A stretch of DNA of 64,000 bases from Phalacrocorax aristotelis (taxonomy: Eukaryota > Chordata > Aves > Suliformes > Phalacrocoracidae), in NCBI RefSeq assembly GCF_949628215.1, contig NC_134283.1, forward strand, positions 10,663,638 to 10,727,637, written 5' to 3'. This document shows, one piece after another, positions 1 to 13,800 of this stretch (its first letter is position 1; each line of letters starts with the position of its first letter). The translations under genes and the position numbers were made by a program. The notes beneath the pieces were generated by a model. That model did not search any database, was not told the origin of the DNA, and saw only the letters and a program-made list of their open reading frames with translations.

Positions 1-1727
1 TAGTAACCTGAATACAGCTCTAGCAGTGTAATGAAATTTAAAGCTGATTTCCAAAGAGTCTTTCTGCACAAAGGTCTTCCTTGTCAAGCTTAAAAACTTT
101 TTATTCTGTCATTAATGAACTATTTTCTGTCTATTTTACTTCTCTTTCTCATTATTGGAAGGCCCTACAAAACTATGCAACTAAATTATGTCAGTGTATC
201 CATTTGTGCACTCAGACGCCCTTGTCAGAAAATAGTTTCCTTTTATCTACCATCAAAACAAGACCACTTTCAATAGCACTACTAGTGAGATGTTGGGGAA
301 AAAAAGTTCTTTGAATAACTTAGGAATGTAGGAGGGTCTTTTCCCCTCTTTTCCTGGATAATTTTCTGACTTCCGGATCTCCATTAATTTGTTCATTCCT
401 TGCAGTATGTTAACAGATTTTTAACCTAAGAAACTGGAATACATTTACATAACAAGTTCTTTTTTCAATTATTTGCTCGGTGTGTTTTAGATGGTCACTG
501 GCATTCCATGGGATATTTTGTAATGTGCAATTAACGTGACAAAAAAAAAAACAACTTACTCTTCTTTGCACAGAGATTCCCCAGCTCCGTTTTAAATTCT
601 GTATCATGCAGCTGCTGTTTGAATGTTTATGGACATAAACAAAACAGTTATTTTGAGTAGCCAGTGAAAGCTGAACACCTTGTTGCTTGCTGGCGTTGCA
701 TCTGCATTGACTGCTCTCTCCTCAGGCATACCCTCAGAACTTTTGGACTAGGAAGGGGTGTTCCTGTTCAGATATGACAAATGATGACACTCCCACCAGC
801 ACTCGCATTTCTTGTGCAAATGTTTTGCACAGGTGAATATCAGCATGGCCTGAAATTCTGCTTTGCTTAAGTTACAGGGCTTAGGCTGGTATTATCTCTC
901 CTTTGAGAGTGGGAAATTTCTGTTCATGCATGTCTCTATGCATAAAGATAAAAGGAACCATAGTACACTATCAAAGGACAAGATAAAATTACTCTTTTCC
1001 CCCCTCTCTAGGCAGAGATGAGTGATTCAGTTTTCTACTCAGCCTGCAAGTATCAACAGTAGTCCTGGGAAGTGGCTTCAATCTTTCAACTGAGGAGCAA
1101 GTAAAAGATTTGGCTTCATGCAGAGCTGCAGACCCTACTATATAGGATTTAATGTCTCTGCAAACCAAACCTGAGTTTATGTCTCCATAAATTTACTCAA
1201 GGCTTTATTAAGATTATTCAAAAATCCTTCCCCACTCTATCAGACTGAGTTCCTACCCTTAATTTGAAAACTGGAAAGGCATTGTGAGGGAGTTACACTT
1301 ACAGCTAAGAAGCCCTTAATCCAGTCCTTCAGGTTTATACAAGATAGTATATCTCTTTTTTCCCCCCTCATTTTTCCATTTTGTGTGTTAAGCTGGGGCA
1401 AAGACGGATTGTTTTGTTTTGGATGTTAAAGGATGTAAGTCAGTCAGAAGGCTAGGTGCCTCAGAGACATGGTACCCTTGTGATTTCTTTGGTTGGTTCA
1501 CCTAGACCTCATCTGTCTCAAATACTATTTAAATGATCAGCAACAACAGTACAGGAAATATTTGCCTGAGTCTGAGACCCTTCTCACAACTGACAGAGAG
1601 GAGAGAGTTTTTTCATTCACCTGGGGCTTTCAAGAGCACGAAGATTGACTTTCAGTAGACATGTGGCTTTGCTGCTCAGGAAGGAGTTGCTTGTTACACA
1701 GTCATTTATTGTTTCTCCTCCTTTCAG
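1..1727 (+). other. Intron upstream of first visible BEAN1-family exon
   Basis: AT-rich sequence without a supportable gene. Exon 1728-1862 opens in phase 1, so at least one coding exon must lie upstream of the window and this stretch is its intron. The last bases form a pyrimidine-rich tract ending in ctcctttcag. A short open frame from an ATG at 1661 runs through the tract into the exon; it is treated under findings as a possible alternative start. Confidence 0.6.
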
Positions 1728-1862
1728 ATGAACAGAGCATTCTGCCGTGTAGAAAAGAACAACTACAGTGTGGTGACGGACTCTGCCTCTTGAACTGGCT
1801 GCGCTGTCACTATAAGAAGGACTGTGGCAGAGACTACATGTCCATCAAGCTAACATGCTCAA
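1728..1862 (+). CDS. BEAN1: BEAN1-family exon encoding degenerate LDLa-like module
   Basis: The 135-nt exon is preceded by a pyrimidine tract and cag (1725-1727) and followed by the donor gtgagt (1863). Both sides are phase 1, the usual symmetry of extracellular shuffled modules. It encodes 45 residues with six cysteines: C-x6-C-x4-C-x6-C-x5-C-x10-C. The parts [10 protein letters not shown] and KDCG fit the LDL-receptor class A pattern. The usual calcium-binding acidic residues are mostly missing: the Asp after the fourth Cys is His, and the D-x-S-D-E block between Cys5 and Cys6 is replaced by [10 protein letters not shown], two residues longer than usual. The fold is therefore plausible but calcium binding is doubtful. 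Membership in this gene rests on phase match and strand with the exon at 33058; 31 kb separates them, so a transcript would settle it. Confidence 0.7.
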
Positions 1863-4800
1863 GTGAGTTACCCTTCACTTTCCTAAATCACAACACAACG
1901 CACTACAAATGTGAGTCCATTTGCTCACCAAATTGGTGTTTGTAGCAATATACTGTTCTAAACATTAGATTTGATCTGCTTTTGCTGTTGGAAGGGTATG
2001 GATATTTAGAGGTTTGTTTATTTATTCATATGTATAAATTATTTATACTGCACGATGATTTCAAGTACCATAATAGACAAATACCAGCAGTAGTGGGAAT
2101 GGAAGATTTGGTAAAGCTCAAAATGCATTAAGCTAATGTGTTGTGAAGGCTGCTGCTCTGAAATGCCAGTTGAGGGGGGAGAAGGAAGGAAAAAAAAAAA
2201 GCCTAAAAAAGGCAGTCGCCATTGCCGGAAACAGTTAGACACTGGCAGCTCTGCAGAGCAGTGACTGCTGGCCGGGTGCTCTGCATGTGGAAATGTTAAT
2301 GTGAATAAACAAACAAACAGCCAGCTGATTAAAATCATATTTGGGCAGGGGAGAGGTAAGAATTAGTGTCAAGTCAGAGATATCGAGTGTATTTAAAGGA
2401 GTCATAGGGTAACCTCTGTAAACAGTGCAGATAGTTTTAGCCATTTGTTTTAGAACCAGATTTGTTGCACATAAGTTGGAGGGTGAGTTGGAGGATCTCT
2501 GGTGAGCAGAAATGTGTTGTAATCTCAGCAATTGCTGTTTACTAGCAAACTTGGTGATGTAACCATCGCAGATTTTTCTGTTCTTACTTTTTGCTCATCA
2601 TGTTTTCTTGTTAATTTAAAGCTACAGTTTTAACTCTGAAACCTTCCTTTTAACATACCCATTTCGTAACTAGCAACATCTGAGAGGACAAATTACTTTT
2701 CGACCTCTATTCTACATGGTACAAATAGGACAGATCACATACTTCTGTCACTAATTACCTGCCAGAAGTATTTGCAGAATTGGGGTTTTTAGTTAACACA
2801 ACGTTGCACACAGAAGAACATAGCCGCAATTTTGCAAAAAATACCAGACCTTACAACAGACAGAGCAGGTTGACAGCTACTGGCGATACACTTCAGAAGA
2901 AAGTAAACCAAAAAACGAGTTTCTGGAGGGAGCCTAGTACACTCCACCCTCTAATGGGCATTCAGATGCACAACCTGCTACCTGGCTGTAGAGTGGTGTT
3001 CAAGCACTCATGCAATGCAAGCACTCTGTAGAACTGTTTGTAGTCCATTAAGTAGAGCAGGACTCAGGTCAGATCCATGGAGCACGAAAGATTATGGGTT
3101 TATAACTGAGAATTCAGAAGGACTACAGTTAACATGCATAGGAAGACACACAAGACCTGAGTTTAGGCAAGAGTTCAGGTTCTTATGCTCTTAATTCCTA
3201 ATCTAATCAGCAGAGAGCTAGATATGTGCTTTGTTTTTTTCTCTGAGAAAACATATTGGGTGTGGTCATGGGGGGTTTAATGGGAACACATCAGTTTTTA
3301 TGATCTTGCATCTTGCCTAGATAACATGAAAACCTTTCAGGAACTTATATCACGCAGGAGTATGCATTATTTTCTGCCTTTCTATAAAGATCTGCATAAA
3401 GTAAGCAGTGAGTGGCAACGAACTCCTTTTAATATATGTAAATATATATAGTTGTTCTAAATGCAAAGCTGTCAATTCAGTGCTAATAAGAAAAAGCTAC
3501 AACAATGGCAGCTGTGAAAATAGAGTCAAATAGTCACAGGTATGCTCTGAACACATTGCAGTAGTTAAGAGCTTAAAAATACAAAACCAACAGATCATTT
3601 GCAATGGTTACAGAAGCGCACACAAATCAGAAATTGCCTAGAGGAAAAATTCATTATTTTTCAATGGAAAGACTGATTTGCTATTCACAGATGAACCTGA
3701 GAGCAGAGTGTCATCCAGTGAGGCACTAACATCCGTCACTTCATATATATACTTCACGGACACAGAAATGTTTCAGACAAGTGTCAAAGCACCTCTATCA
3801 TGTGTTGGTTTTGCTGAATAACAGCAAGACCTGTTAGAAGATCAGCACTAATAGAAAATCTACACAGAACGACTATGCAATTAGATCTGGTGTACCATTT
3901 CCTTCAGGCTCATCCTGTCCAGAATCGCATTGCTACCTAGCAATAAAGGACAAGGCAGTGACAGAGCTGGATGGAATTCAAAAGCTGACAGATAGATTTC
4001 CGTATGCAGTTAGCATCCACTTCGGGAAGTCATGTCTGAACATGTGGCTACATGAGCACATGAAAAAAGTACTTGTGTGTATCAAAAAAATCCTTTTGTG
4101 ACTAATCTATAGGTAACATTGTATAGTTTGTATATAATGGGATGTGTATATATATACATATGCTTCATCTTTATTCTTTTCCCTTCTACATATATGCAAG
4201 ATAGAAACACTCCACTTGAATTATTCATTGTTCTTATTTCTGACTTTCTGCTTTTGTAATATGAACATCTAAACATTTAGCCCACAGGTTAGAAAATGTT
4301 TTTGTTCATTCAGCCTATTTCATCCTAATACGTTTTAGAATTTCCTGGCAGGATCCAAGGACCTGTGATGCCCACTGAAGGCAATAGTCATTTAAAGTAC
4401 TACTCTCCTGAGCCATAAAGTATGAATAAAAGTATCAGGCTTTTACATATTAGTTACCATTATTCTTTCTCATCTTAAATTTGTTACACTTACTTTACAG
4501 TTAATGGCATCTCCATGCAGAAATTTAATTTTCTTTTTATTTTGGCTAAGAAAAACTTCTACTTCATATGAAACCCATACATCATTAAGAAAAACAGGTA
4601 CCAAAAAGGAATTGCAATTCCATTATTGCATGTTTTTCTGTTAAAGCACTAGTAATAGACCTCTTTAAAGCTTGTCTCAATCATATAACCTATCCATCAT
4701 TTACTTTGTGTGTCCTTGCACAATTTGTCTTGCTGTTTAAGGAAACTAATTAAAAATGCAAGTAGATCTATCACACAAGAATGTTATTTTCTTGTGTTGA

Positions 4801-7800
4801 TGTTTTCAGAGACATGGGGATTGTCACTTTTTTCTTAAATTGAAAAGGCTTTTATATATATATAAGAATAGAAGAAATTGACTTTCATATGATTATTTCA
4901 ACAACCTAAAAACCTTTCGATAAGTGGCGTTAAGTCATTTAAACTTGTTTAACAACAGACAAGTGTAACACACTCTAGAGCTACAGCTATCAAACTATCA
5001 CTAGTAAAAAATGTATGGCCATCATCTCCCACATGTGTTTAGAGGCCACATCTGCATTCCCCACACTCACGCACACAAATTCCCAGGGAAAATTTTGACC
5101 CTCTGCTAAATTTCTGTTTCTTCAATGACAAAAGCTGATGTAGTATTTTCTGAGTCAAAATGCTGGTAGTCAGCAGTATGATCACTAGTCTGTGTATTTA
5201 TGAATACACATTACTCCTGTGTAATAGAGCCTATTACTACCTGTAGTTATGATGAATTAACTGGAAAGGAGTAGGAAAAAGACAGCTATTGTCTGGGCAT
5301 TTTAAAACCGAAACAAAAGCTATAGTCCAAATTTCTGCCATGCAATATGGTACTCCTTGACTAAAAATGCCTCAATAGTTACTAAGAAGATGTTTTGAAA
5401 TGAGTTGCCATCAGGGTGGAAGTTTATAATTCTCATCATAACCATAATCAGTATATAGACAGGTTAAAATTTCCATTTTTATCATGTTACAAATAAATAA
5501 TTTCAGCATTAAAAAACAAGAGAATAAAGCCATATTCCGCCTTTTGAGTTGCCTATGAAAACAGTCCTTGTCAAAGTATTCTTAGTTAGGGAAACTGAAA
5601 ATCATGATATGCTGGAATTTAAATCCCTTTCTATTGCTTAAAGTAAGTTGTTGTTGGAGTAGGGTTTTTATCATCAATGATTTTATGCTTACAGTCTGAA
5701 ATTACGTAGATGGCAGTGAAAACCTTAAGCAGCACTTAGCATTAAATATTATTAAGATTTGAGAGGAGCATCCATGGTGTACAGTTATTCATCTAGCATT
5801 TATATCCTGCAGCTGTACACCAGCTCTTTTCTCCAGATCAAGCTCCATCAATTAAAGATCATGCCATCACAGCTGCTTACCTCCATCCACTAACTAGTAG
5901 GAATCATCCTCATAAACCAGTTGGTGGAGTGCTTAAAATGATTACTCCCTAGTCTGTGCTAAAGACACCACCAGCTAGGAAGGATAGCTTTATATTTAAA
6001 AAGGGGGGTTGAATCAGCTCCTTGGATTTTTGCCAGCAGTTTATTAGGAAATTTTCTGTAAACCACAAGAATGATGGTGATAGTAACCCCTAGCAAAAGG
6101 AGAAAAACTGTCATAGAGAAGATGGTAGTATCTTCACAAGCACCTATTCTGGTTGAAGTGTAGCTTGTTGTGAAAGCTTGACCCTGAGAAAGAAGGCTCA
6201 AGACTACTTCCTGAGCCTAAAAATTCCCGAGTACAGGAGGGCGGCATATTGTACTATATAGACAGGGAAGTGCCCATAAATGCTGTTTGGATCACAGTCC
6301 CTGCTTCTCATGGAAGGACTGAACATACAAGCATATTGCACAGCACCCAACAGGAGAGCAAATTAACCCTCTGAGTACTACTCACAAGACTGTTTTCCAT
6401 GTAATTAGCAAAGCACTTGTGATAGGATCAATTAATTACATTGCCAAGCAGCTGGTGATCCTGTCACATAGCGTGCAGAGGTACGTTTCTTAAATTCATT
6501 ATATGCAGTGTTTATCACAGTCCAAAACATCTTGCAATGCTGATAACATGCTTTACCGCATTATTTTGTTCTGCTCTTTCTATTTTAATTTTGTGCCGCT
6601 TCCTTCCCCCACCTCTGGATTTCTAGAAACCCAAGATAGCTTTTAGTAAAGCTGAGAGAGCAGTAATAGTACTGTTTCTATAAGACAACGAGTGGTTACA
6701 CAGCACATACAACATAAAGAACACACATATCTTCTGGAACCATGTTGAAAAATCTGTACGATAATTTTACTTTCAAACATACTTCAACATGCATCGAACT
6801 GAAAAATATGAACCTTTTCAGGTGCTTCTGAAAAGCAGTACAGTTCACTCCCCAGTGAATACTTACAGTCAGGACTTAAAGTACTTAGTTGCTTCTACTG
6901 ACAGGCAAGCCTGTCATCAGCATTCAAGACCACGGAATTTTTGGTGGACCACAGCTATACAGGGATTCCCAGGGAAGCTGATCACATGGAACTTCACTGG
7001 CAAAGCTGGAATAAAACAGCAATTCAGTCTCAGCTACCAACTAATATAATAGAACAGTCACCCAGAAGAACCGGGATAAAATACAACCACCAAAGAAATA
7101 GGAAGGGTTGTCTTTCCTATTGCCCCAAGAAAATTATCCCATGAATCTCTAATCTGGTCAATCATTCCTGTCAACACTAGAGTTCTTAAGAACACATCAC
7201 AGAAGCATGGTGGGTTTTTGCTTTGGGCTTGACTTGATCCTCTCTGATGGTACTTAGGTTTAAACTAGCCACTCTAGTGTGAGTATTAAGGCCTTTAAAC
7301 AAACACAGAACTTCAGATTATAGAATCCAAAAGCATGGAAGGTTGTGCTTTGTGCAGGTTTAAAAAGAAAAAGCTTTTCCATAGTATACGCACTAGAAGT
7401 TTTTGTCCAACAGTTCTCTTTTTTGGTCTGAGAAAGCGTTTTTTCTTTAAACAGAGAAATAAATGGCCAAGTTCCTCAGTCTGTTGTATGTGCTCACTAT
7501 ACATGTACATTCACTCCAGGGGATTTTGGATTTGTCAGTAGCTAAGGGGAATGCATGAGATCTACTTCTTAGAACACTGGCAGTACATCAACCACGGAAG
7601 CAGACTAATGATAGAGTGAAAGGGAAATGACTTTCAAATCACCTCCTGCCCACTGTGTCATTAGTGCCTAACCTAATATTCTGGATTCACATACTTAGGC
7701 ATTGGGAGGGAATAAAATCAGAACCTTTTGTTCTAGCATTTATAAAATCAGATACAATAGTGTCTATAATGGGGGCTTCCTGTACCAGTAACCACTACCA

Positions 7801-10800
7801 TGTGGTCTTGGTACTCATTTAGAATAAGAGATTGCTTTGTATCAGCTCTGCAGGTGAGCAGATCTCAGAAACGTGAAGGGCAAAGGAAAAAGAGATGCTA
7901 AGAAAGGAGTTCTGAAATAAATACCTAGGAAAGGGGAAAAACAAAACTGACAGCTCTTTCTCAACCATATTGCACCAGTTTTACTATCCTGTAGCTCACT
8001 GAATTCTCTTGTGGCCCACTGCTGTAAGACAAGAATTAGGCCATGGTATTTGGAGGATATCCACCAGTGTTGTGGGAACTCTTGACACTATTACTTTCCA
8101 GTTACGAGCAAATGGCAGAGACTTTCGACATTTCCTATTTGAGACAGTGAGAAAGATTCCAGAGGGCTTACACACAGAATGGTGGTTATAAAGGGAAGAC
8201 AGGCTATAGTATTTTACACATTCTTTCAGACCTAGGCATGTACGGGAAAAACTTTGCAGCTAGCCACGGTAAAGTGAATTTTCAGGGAAAGGAATCAGGA
8301 AAATCTTGGGTCCGCAAAATCAACATCCACAGTATCTACTGAGAGTAAGAGCAGACTTTCCAGTGAGGCTATATTCCATCATACATTTAGCATATTGATA
8401 CAAGATGGAAAATGGCCATGCAATTGCTGCAGACCATAGTCTAGATTTGACAGGGACAGCCCCTCAACAAGTGGTGGATCAAACAAGAAGAATGCAGGGC
8501 AAGTTCTTCTGAGAGGAGGGAATCTTTGTTCTTTTTGTAGTACCTCACACATCCAGTTTACTAACCATGGCTTCCAGGCAGTACGCTAGCATAAGTAAAG
8601 GATAACAGTACTAGTCGGTGTGTTGAGCCATAGCTCTGATATACCTAAAAGGCTGTTTATGGCATCACAGTAATCAACAACAGCTTGACAAGCTATGTGT
8701 GCGCATTCACAGAGACAATTCTTACACAACCAACTTACATGGTTACCAACAGGTGATGTGTGCATACGCATACATAAACACAACTCTGTAAAAGAGGTGC
8801 CTTAATGTAGAAAGAAAAAATAAAACAGGAATTAATTTCATATTGCAGGATTATAAATCCCCACAATTCAGTTAATTTTTAGCCTCGATAGTTATCTTGG
8901 CTTTCAGAGACAAAATAGCTCCTTCCTTAGCTTACTCTGAGAGCTTAATTTTAGCATTTAAGAAGCCAAACACTGACATAAAAGTATTTCATTTAATGTG
9001 CAGCTACCATGAAATTCAGCCTAATGGGAAAGAGCATCAGCTTTTTAAAGTGTATTCCAAGAATTAATATATTTGCCTATTCCTTCCAGTATCAGTCAAC
9101 CAGAATCACCACATGAAAAAGATGCATTCTTGTATCTTTCTTCCTCTCTCTTTCTTGTGCTTTCTTTTCTTAACTTGACTGATGGTGATTTTTCGCTGTT
9201 AAATCCTCTTGAATCAGAAGCAGAAGCACTAAGTCTTAACAAAAGCATTGTACTGCATGTACTCAAGGGAAGCTGCCCTGAGAAGCAATGTATGGATTTG
9301 TTCCAGTTGAGAAAACAAGCTAATATTTCCCTTGATGTAAGAGGAAATCACATGTAGAATCTTTGCGCAAGGGTTAACCATACATTTCTCAGAAAATACA
9401 CTCCGCAAAATACAGTGTTGACCTGTAGCACTTGATGTACTTGCCTTAATCTATGCGTTTTCCAGTCCTCTAGCCAACCGTTTAGCATAGAAGCTTACAT
9501 GCATACAAAGATGTTATCTATCTTGTATCTCAAACTCCCTATGTGTTTTTTCTTTAAGGCTGTATTATCTATCTACAGACTTCCCTGAAACCATAAGTAG
9601 TATTAAAGGCTAAAATTCTGCTTCAGATTTAAACATGTATTTTCATAGGAACCAAAGAATTTGCCCCAGATAGTCATAACCTATGCTCTCACTTCCAAGG
9701 GTGACATGAGACTGGAGTCTTTTGTACCAAAGAAATTTAGTGTCTTTCATGTCATTTGATACTTCTCTTTTTATTATTAACGTAATTAAACACTGCACAA
9801 AAACTTAAAATAAGGCTGTCATGAAGATTTTACTTAAGGCTCATATTAACAGGAGCCAGGTTTATGTTTGTTCTAAAAGCTACATCTACACAGATAATCC
9901 CATAGATTGCCTTTCCATTAAGTACCACAGGCCCTTTAGATTAATAATCTCCATCAGTCTCTAGGCAGCTCTATATAAAGCTACGTAGGTAATCCTGCCT
10001 ATGGAAAGGTCTCTCTAAATCCTGCTTAGAGTCAACCAGGATGGTTAACATAATATTGTCATAAGACTGTTGAGGGAAGTATGGTTGAATACTATCCAGA
10101 CTTTGATTTTGGACAGTTCTTGTCAGAAAAGCAGATTCCAAGGGAGGCACAGTACTGTTACTTAAACACTATTACATGAACATAACAGCGCTTGAGATAA
10201 CCGAGTGGCAACAGTCACTGAAAATATGAAATTTTAACCTAATGAATGCGTTCCTTTGTTTCCATTCATTCCAAGTTAAGCCCATTAGATGTCCTTTTAA
10301 AGTTATTCCAACTGACGAAAAGGAATTTGTCATTTCACCATCTCCTTGCAAATTTGTATCCAGGCTTCTCCTAGTCCTTGCAAACACTTTGCGAGAAGTC
10401 ATAGACCCTCTGAGGTCTAAGGTTTACCTACTCTAGATTGTCAGTGGAGACAGAAAGGTACTCAGGAAGGTGATTTCATAGAGGTTCATCCTGCACTGTA
10501 GATGCATCCAATCCTAGAAAGCATTAATTCCTAAAATAAGCTCCAAAATGAAGTTGCAAAAGTGGGTGAATATTTGCTCTTAATCTGTGTGATACTGTAA
10601 CACACAACTGAAACAGATACGAAAAGCTAGTTTTAGCGATCACTGAAGGAAACAGAAACGGAAGGCAAGTTGGAGGCACTGTCTTAACAGGAAACAACTC
10701 CAAATTCAAGAGACCCAGTCTGTCCTGTGTCTGCCAGTTTCCTCCTGAGAAGTCCTTTCATCTTCCTTTAACTTCACTTGTACATAACTATACTTGTCAG

Positions 10801-13800
10801 CTTTGAAGGTTGCTGTATTATAGGCACTCTAGCACTTTTAGGAAGCAATAGAATGATATTCCTTATATTCAGGAATATGCTTACAATACAAGCTTCTCTA
10901 TTAGGAAAAAAACTTCAGCACCCCCCAAAAAAAACCTAAAGGGAGGCGGGAAAAGGAAGAAAAACCTGTCTGCATCTAATTTGGGGGCACTTTAGTAAAT
11001 CAGTTCATAGAATCTTGCTAACTAATTCAGACTTCTTAAGACATCAGATTGTTTTTTTTAATGATAATTTAAACAGTCATTATCATGCAATTAATTTCTG
11101 AACTCACTGCTGCTTGTTACTCTTATTTCTTCTTTGCTTGCTTAGTCACAAGATGATGCTTTGGCCTTCAGTTAGATTCCAGTTCTTTAGAGCAGTCATG
11201 AAATTTGTTTTATTAGGAGAATGTAGATTCTTGTAGAAATTATTATCTACTCTTTCCTGTTACAACAATATGCAGCCTATTGCATACAGAAATGCTGTTG
11301 CTGGGCTTGCTTATAAATTTCATGTACTAAGCCTGGATTATCAAAACTAATGTCAACAATATCCTCTTTTCTTACAACCCTTATTTATCCTTTCTAGGGA
11401 TTAATGTGAAAGACTGCTTCTTCCAGTGCTGCTATGTTTATTCAGCATATTTTTCTCTTTTATTTGCTGACATTAAGATTTACTTATTGCATATTATACT
11501 GCCTACTGAGGGTCAGTATTTGTTAATCTTGCCTGATATAAAAATTCTACTCACATACTACCAACTTTTGTAAGCAGAATGGATATAATTGAAATAGCCC
11601 TCAAGTAACTGTTAATTAGAGCAGAACTTTTATCTGTATTGTGCATCTTTAATTTGACAACTTATCTTTTCATAAGGATGAAGCTAAGAAGAATAGAGGG
11701 TTTAGAAAATAACAACTAAGCATAGAATTCTAGAATACAGTCAACACAAAAGGCAAGCCTGCATGGCTCTGTCACCCTTTCTCTCCTAGCTAGAGAAATT
11801 AGCAATGGTTAATGGAAATCAGTAGCCTTAAGAAAGGAGTATGATCATGTACTATCAAGCAAAGATGCCAGTGCCAGGTCTTCCTGAAATAGGATGGTCA
11901 TTCTGATGATGACCTCTCTTGCTCCGTGAACTTGGGAAATATAAATGTATATAAATTATTACTAATTCAGTTTCATAGTGAGAAATTATTGGTATTATTG
12001 TTATATTTTGAAATATATTAAAATATTTCTTTGTATGATTGCATTTTTTCAGGAAGACAAGCTAAGGTTTAAAAGGGGAGGTTCTGTCAAGGCAGCCTGC
12101 CAAAGGCTGCTCCAGAAACCCACAAACACAGACAAGAAACTGATCTAGTTAGAGTTATCTTGATATGCCTTTTCCTTAATCTGTAATACAAAGTCTATGA
12201 ATTTCAGGAAAAAGCTATTTTAAAACATTTCAGTAATTTTTATTTAACACTTCTATAATACAAACTTTAAAAACAACCACACAAGAAAAAGAGCCCATCA
12301 GCTAGGCTAATACTGCTCCCACAATGTAGACAGGTAAAACAATGACAGTTTTTGAACATACATCTCAGTGCTCCCTGAACTGGAAAATTTTGTACGAATA
12401 GAATCAAAAGTGCATTTACAGTGCATAAAGTGTGCACGTAACGCTTTCCTGAATTGAGGCCTAACTTCTTTGTCCGCAGCCTCTTTATAAAGAAACAGCA
12501 GAATCCAGCTTTCTGGCACATTAGCTTTACAAAAGACAAGTTAGTGGGAAACACTGTATACAGTAGAACTGATGATGAAAAATACAGAGCAAGTAGAAAA
12601 CAGTCAGGAGGGCCAGGGGGCATAAAGCCTCCTTGAAATCCTAAATTCAAATACGCCTTAAGTCATGACTGAAATAATTTGGTTGGTTTCATCAGAGTGG
12701 CTAACAGAAGAGACTTGTTCATATCATTACATTGCAAGAGAAGTGTTTATAGCTGCCAGGCTGTGTTCCAGAGAGAAAAGTGACAAATAAATGCATATTA
12801 TATATAAATATATAAGCAGAGTAGAAAAAAAATGTAATGGTAGACAAGAAAATATTCTCCTGATCTATCTTACTAAGCATCATTGGAGTCTCTCAAACAA
12901 CAGTAATTCACAGACCTAGTAAATGATGTTTATAAATGAATGAAACCCTGATGACAGCCTTCCCTGAGAAGTAGAAGTAATCCCCTCAATCCTTCCGCGT
13001 GGATGAGCTGGAGAAATGCACAAACCAGTGATATGTGAGAAGACTGAAGAGTTCAGGGTCTAACTTAGATAATGCTTCTGGTCTAAAGCGCTAAGTCCTT
13101 CCCCATCTTTATAACACTGCACTTGCCGTAACAGTTACATGGGAAAAAAAGTTTCTTTGCTGGGAATTAAGTATCCTTTTACAACAACCTTCAGTGCAAT
13201 TACCCGGATAGCCTTTGTCTTCCATGGATTCAGTTGTCTGGCCCCAGGAGTGCTAGGTTAATTTGAAGCTGAATTACATGCCTGTTTGGGAGTTGGATCT
13301 GCTTGGTGTTCATAAGCAAGCCCCACTACTGCAGTGTGACTCTCCTAAGTTCTCATAATCACAGAATGGTAGGAGTTGGGAGGGACCGCTGGAGATCATC
13401 TCGTCCAACCCCCTTGCCTGAGCAGGGATGCCTAGAGCAGGGGACACAGGAGTGGGTCCAGGCGGGTTTTGAATGTGTTGACATAGTTATTTGTACATCT
13501 GCTCTAGAAACAAGGCCTGGGGATCAATCCTGTATCTACTCTAGGAGTAAGGTCAGGGTGCCGATTCTGCTTCCACAATAGAATTGTTATGGCAGAGGTT
13601 TTTATTCACACAGCGTGCTTCACAACACAGCTGTAAAAAGTTGTGGTGGCTTAACTCAGGGAATGGTGCTCTACCAGATGAGGGACAGGAATGGTTAAGG
13701 CTGGCATTGTTTTCTGTGTGCCTCCACTAGTGAAGCCACAAGTCTGCTACTAAGAACAAAACCAACCATTCTGAGGATTCTCCTAGGAAAGAGAAATGTC

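Noticed and set aside
7540..8560. Stretch with some open frames that suggested an old retroelement
   Set aside because: No diagnostic retroviral or LINE motif could be identified by eye.
9090..9336. Possible exon with acceptor tattccttccag and donor gtaaga, frame with two N-glycosylation sequons
   Set aside because: Its length is 247 nt, which would break the 1-1 phase needed between the exons at 1728 and 33058, and no family is recognisable.
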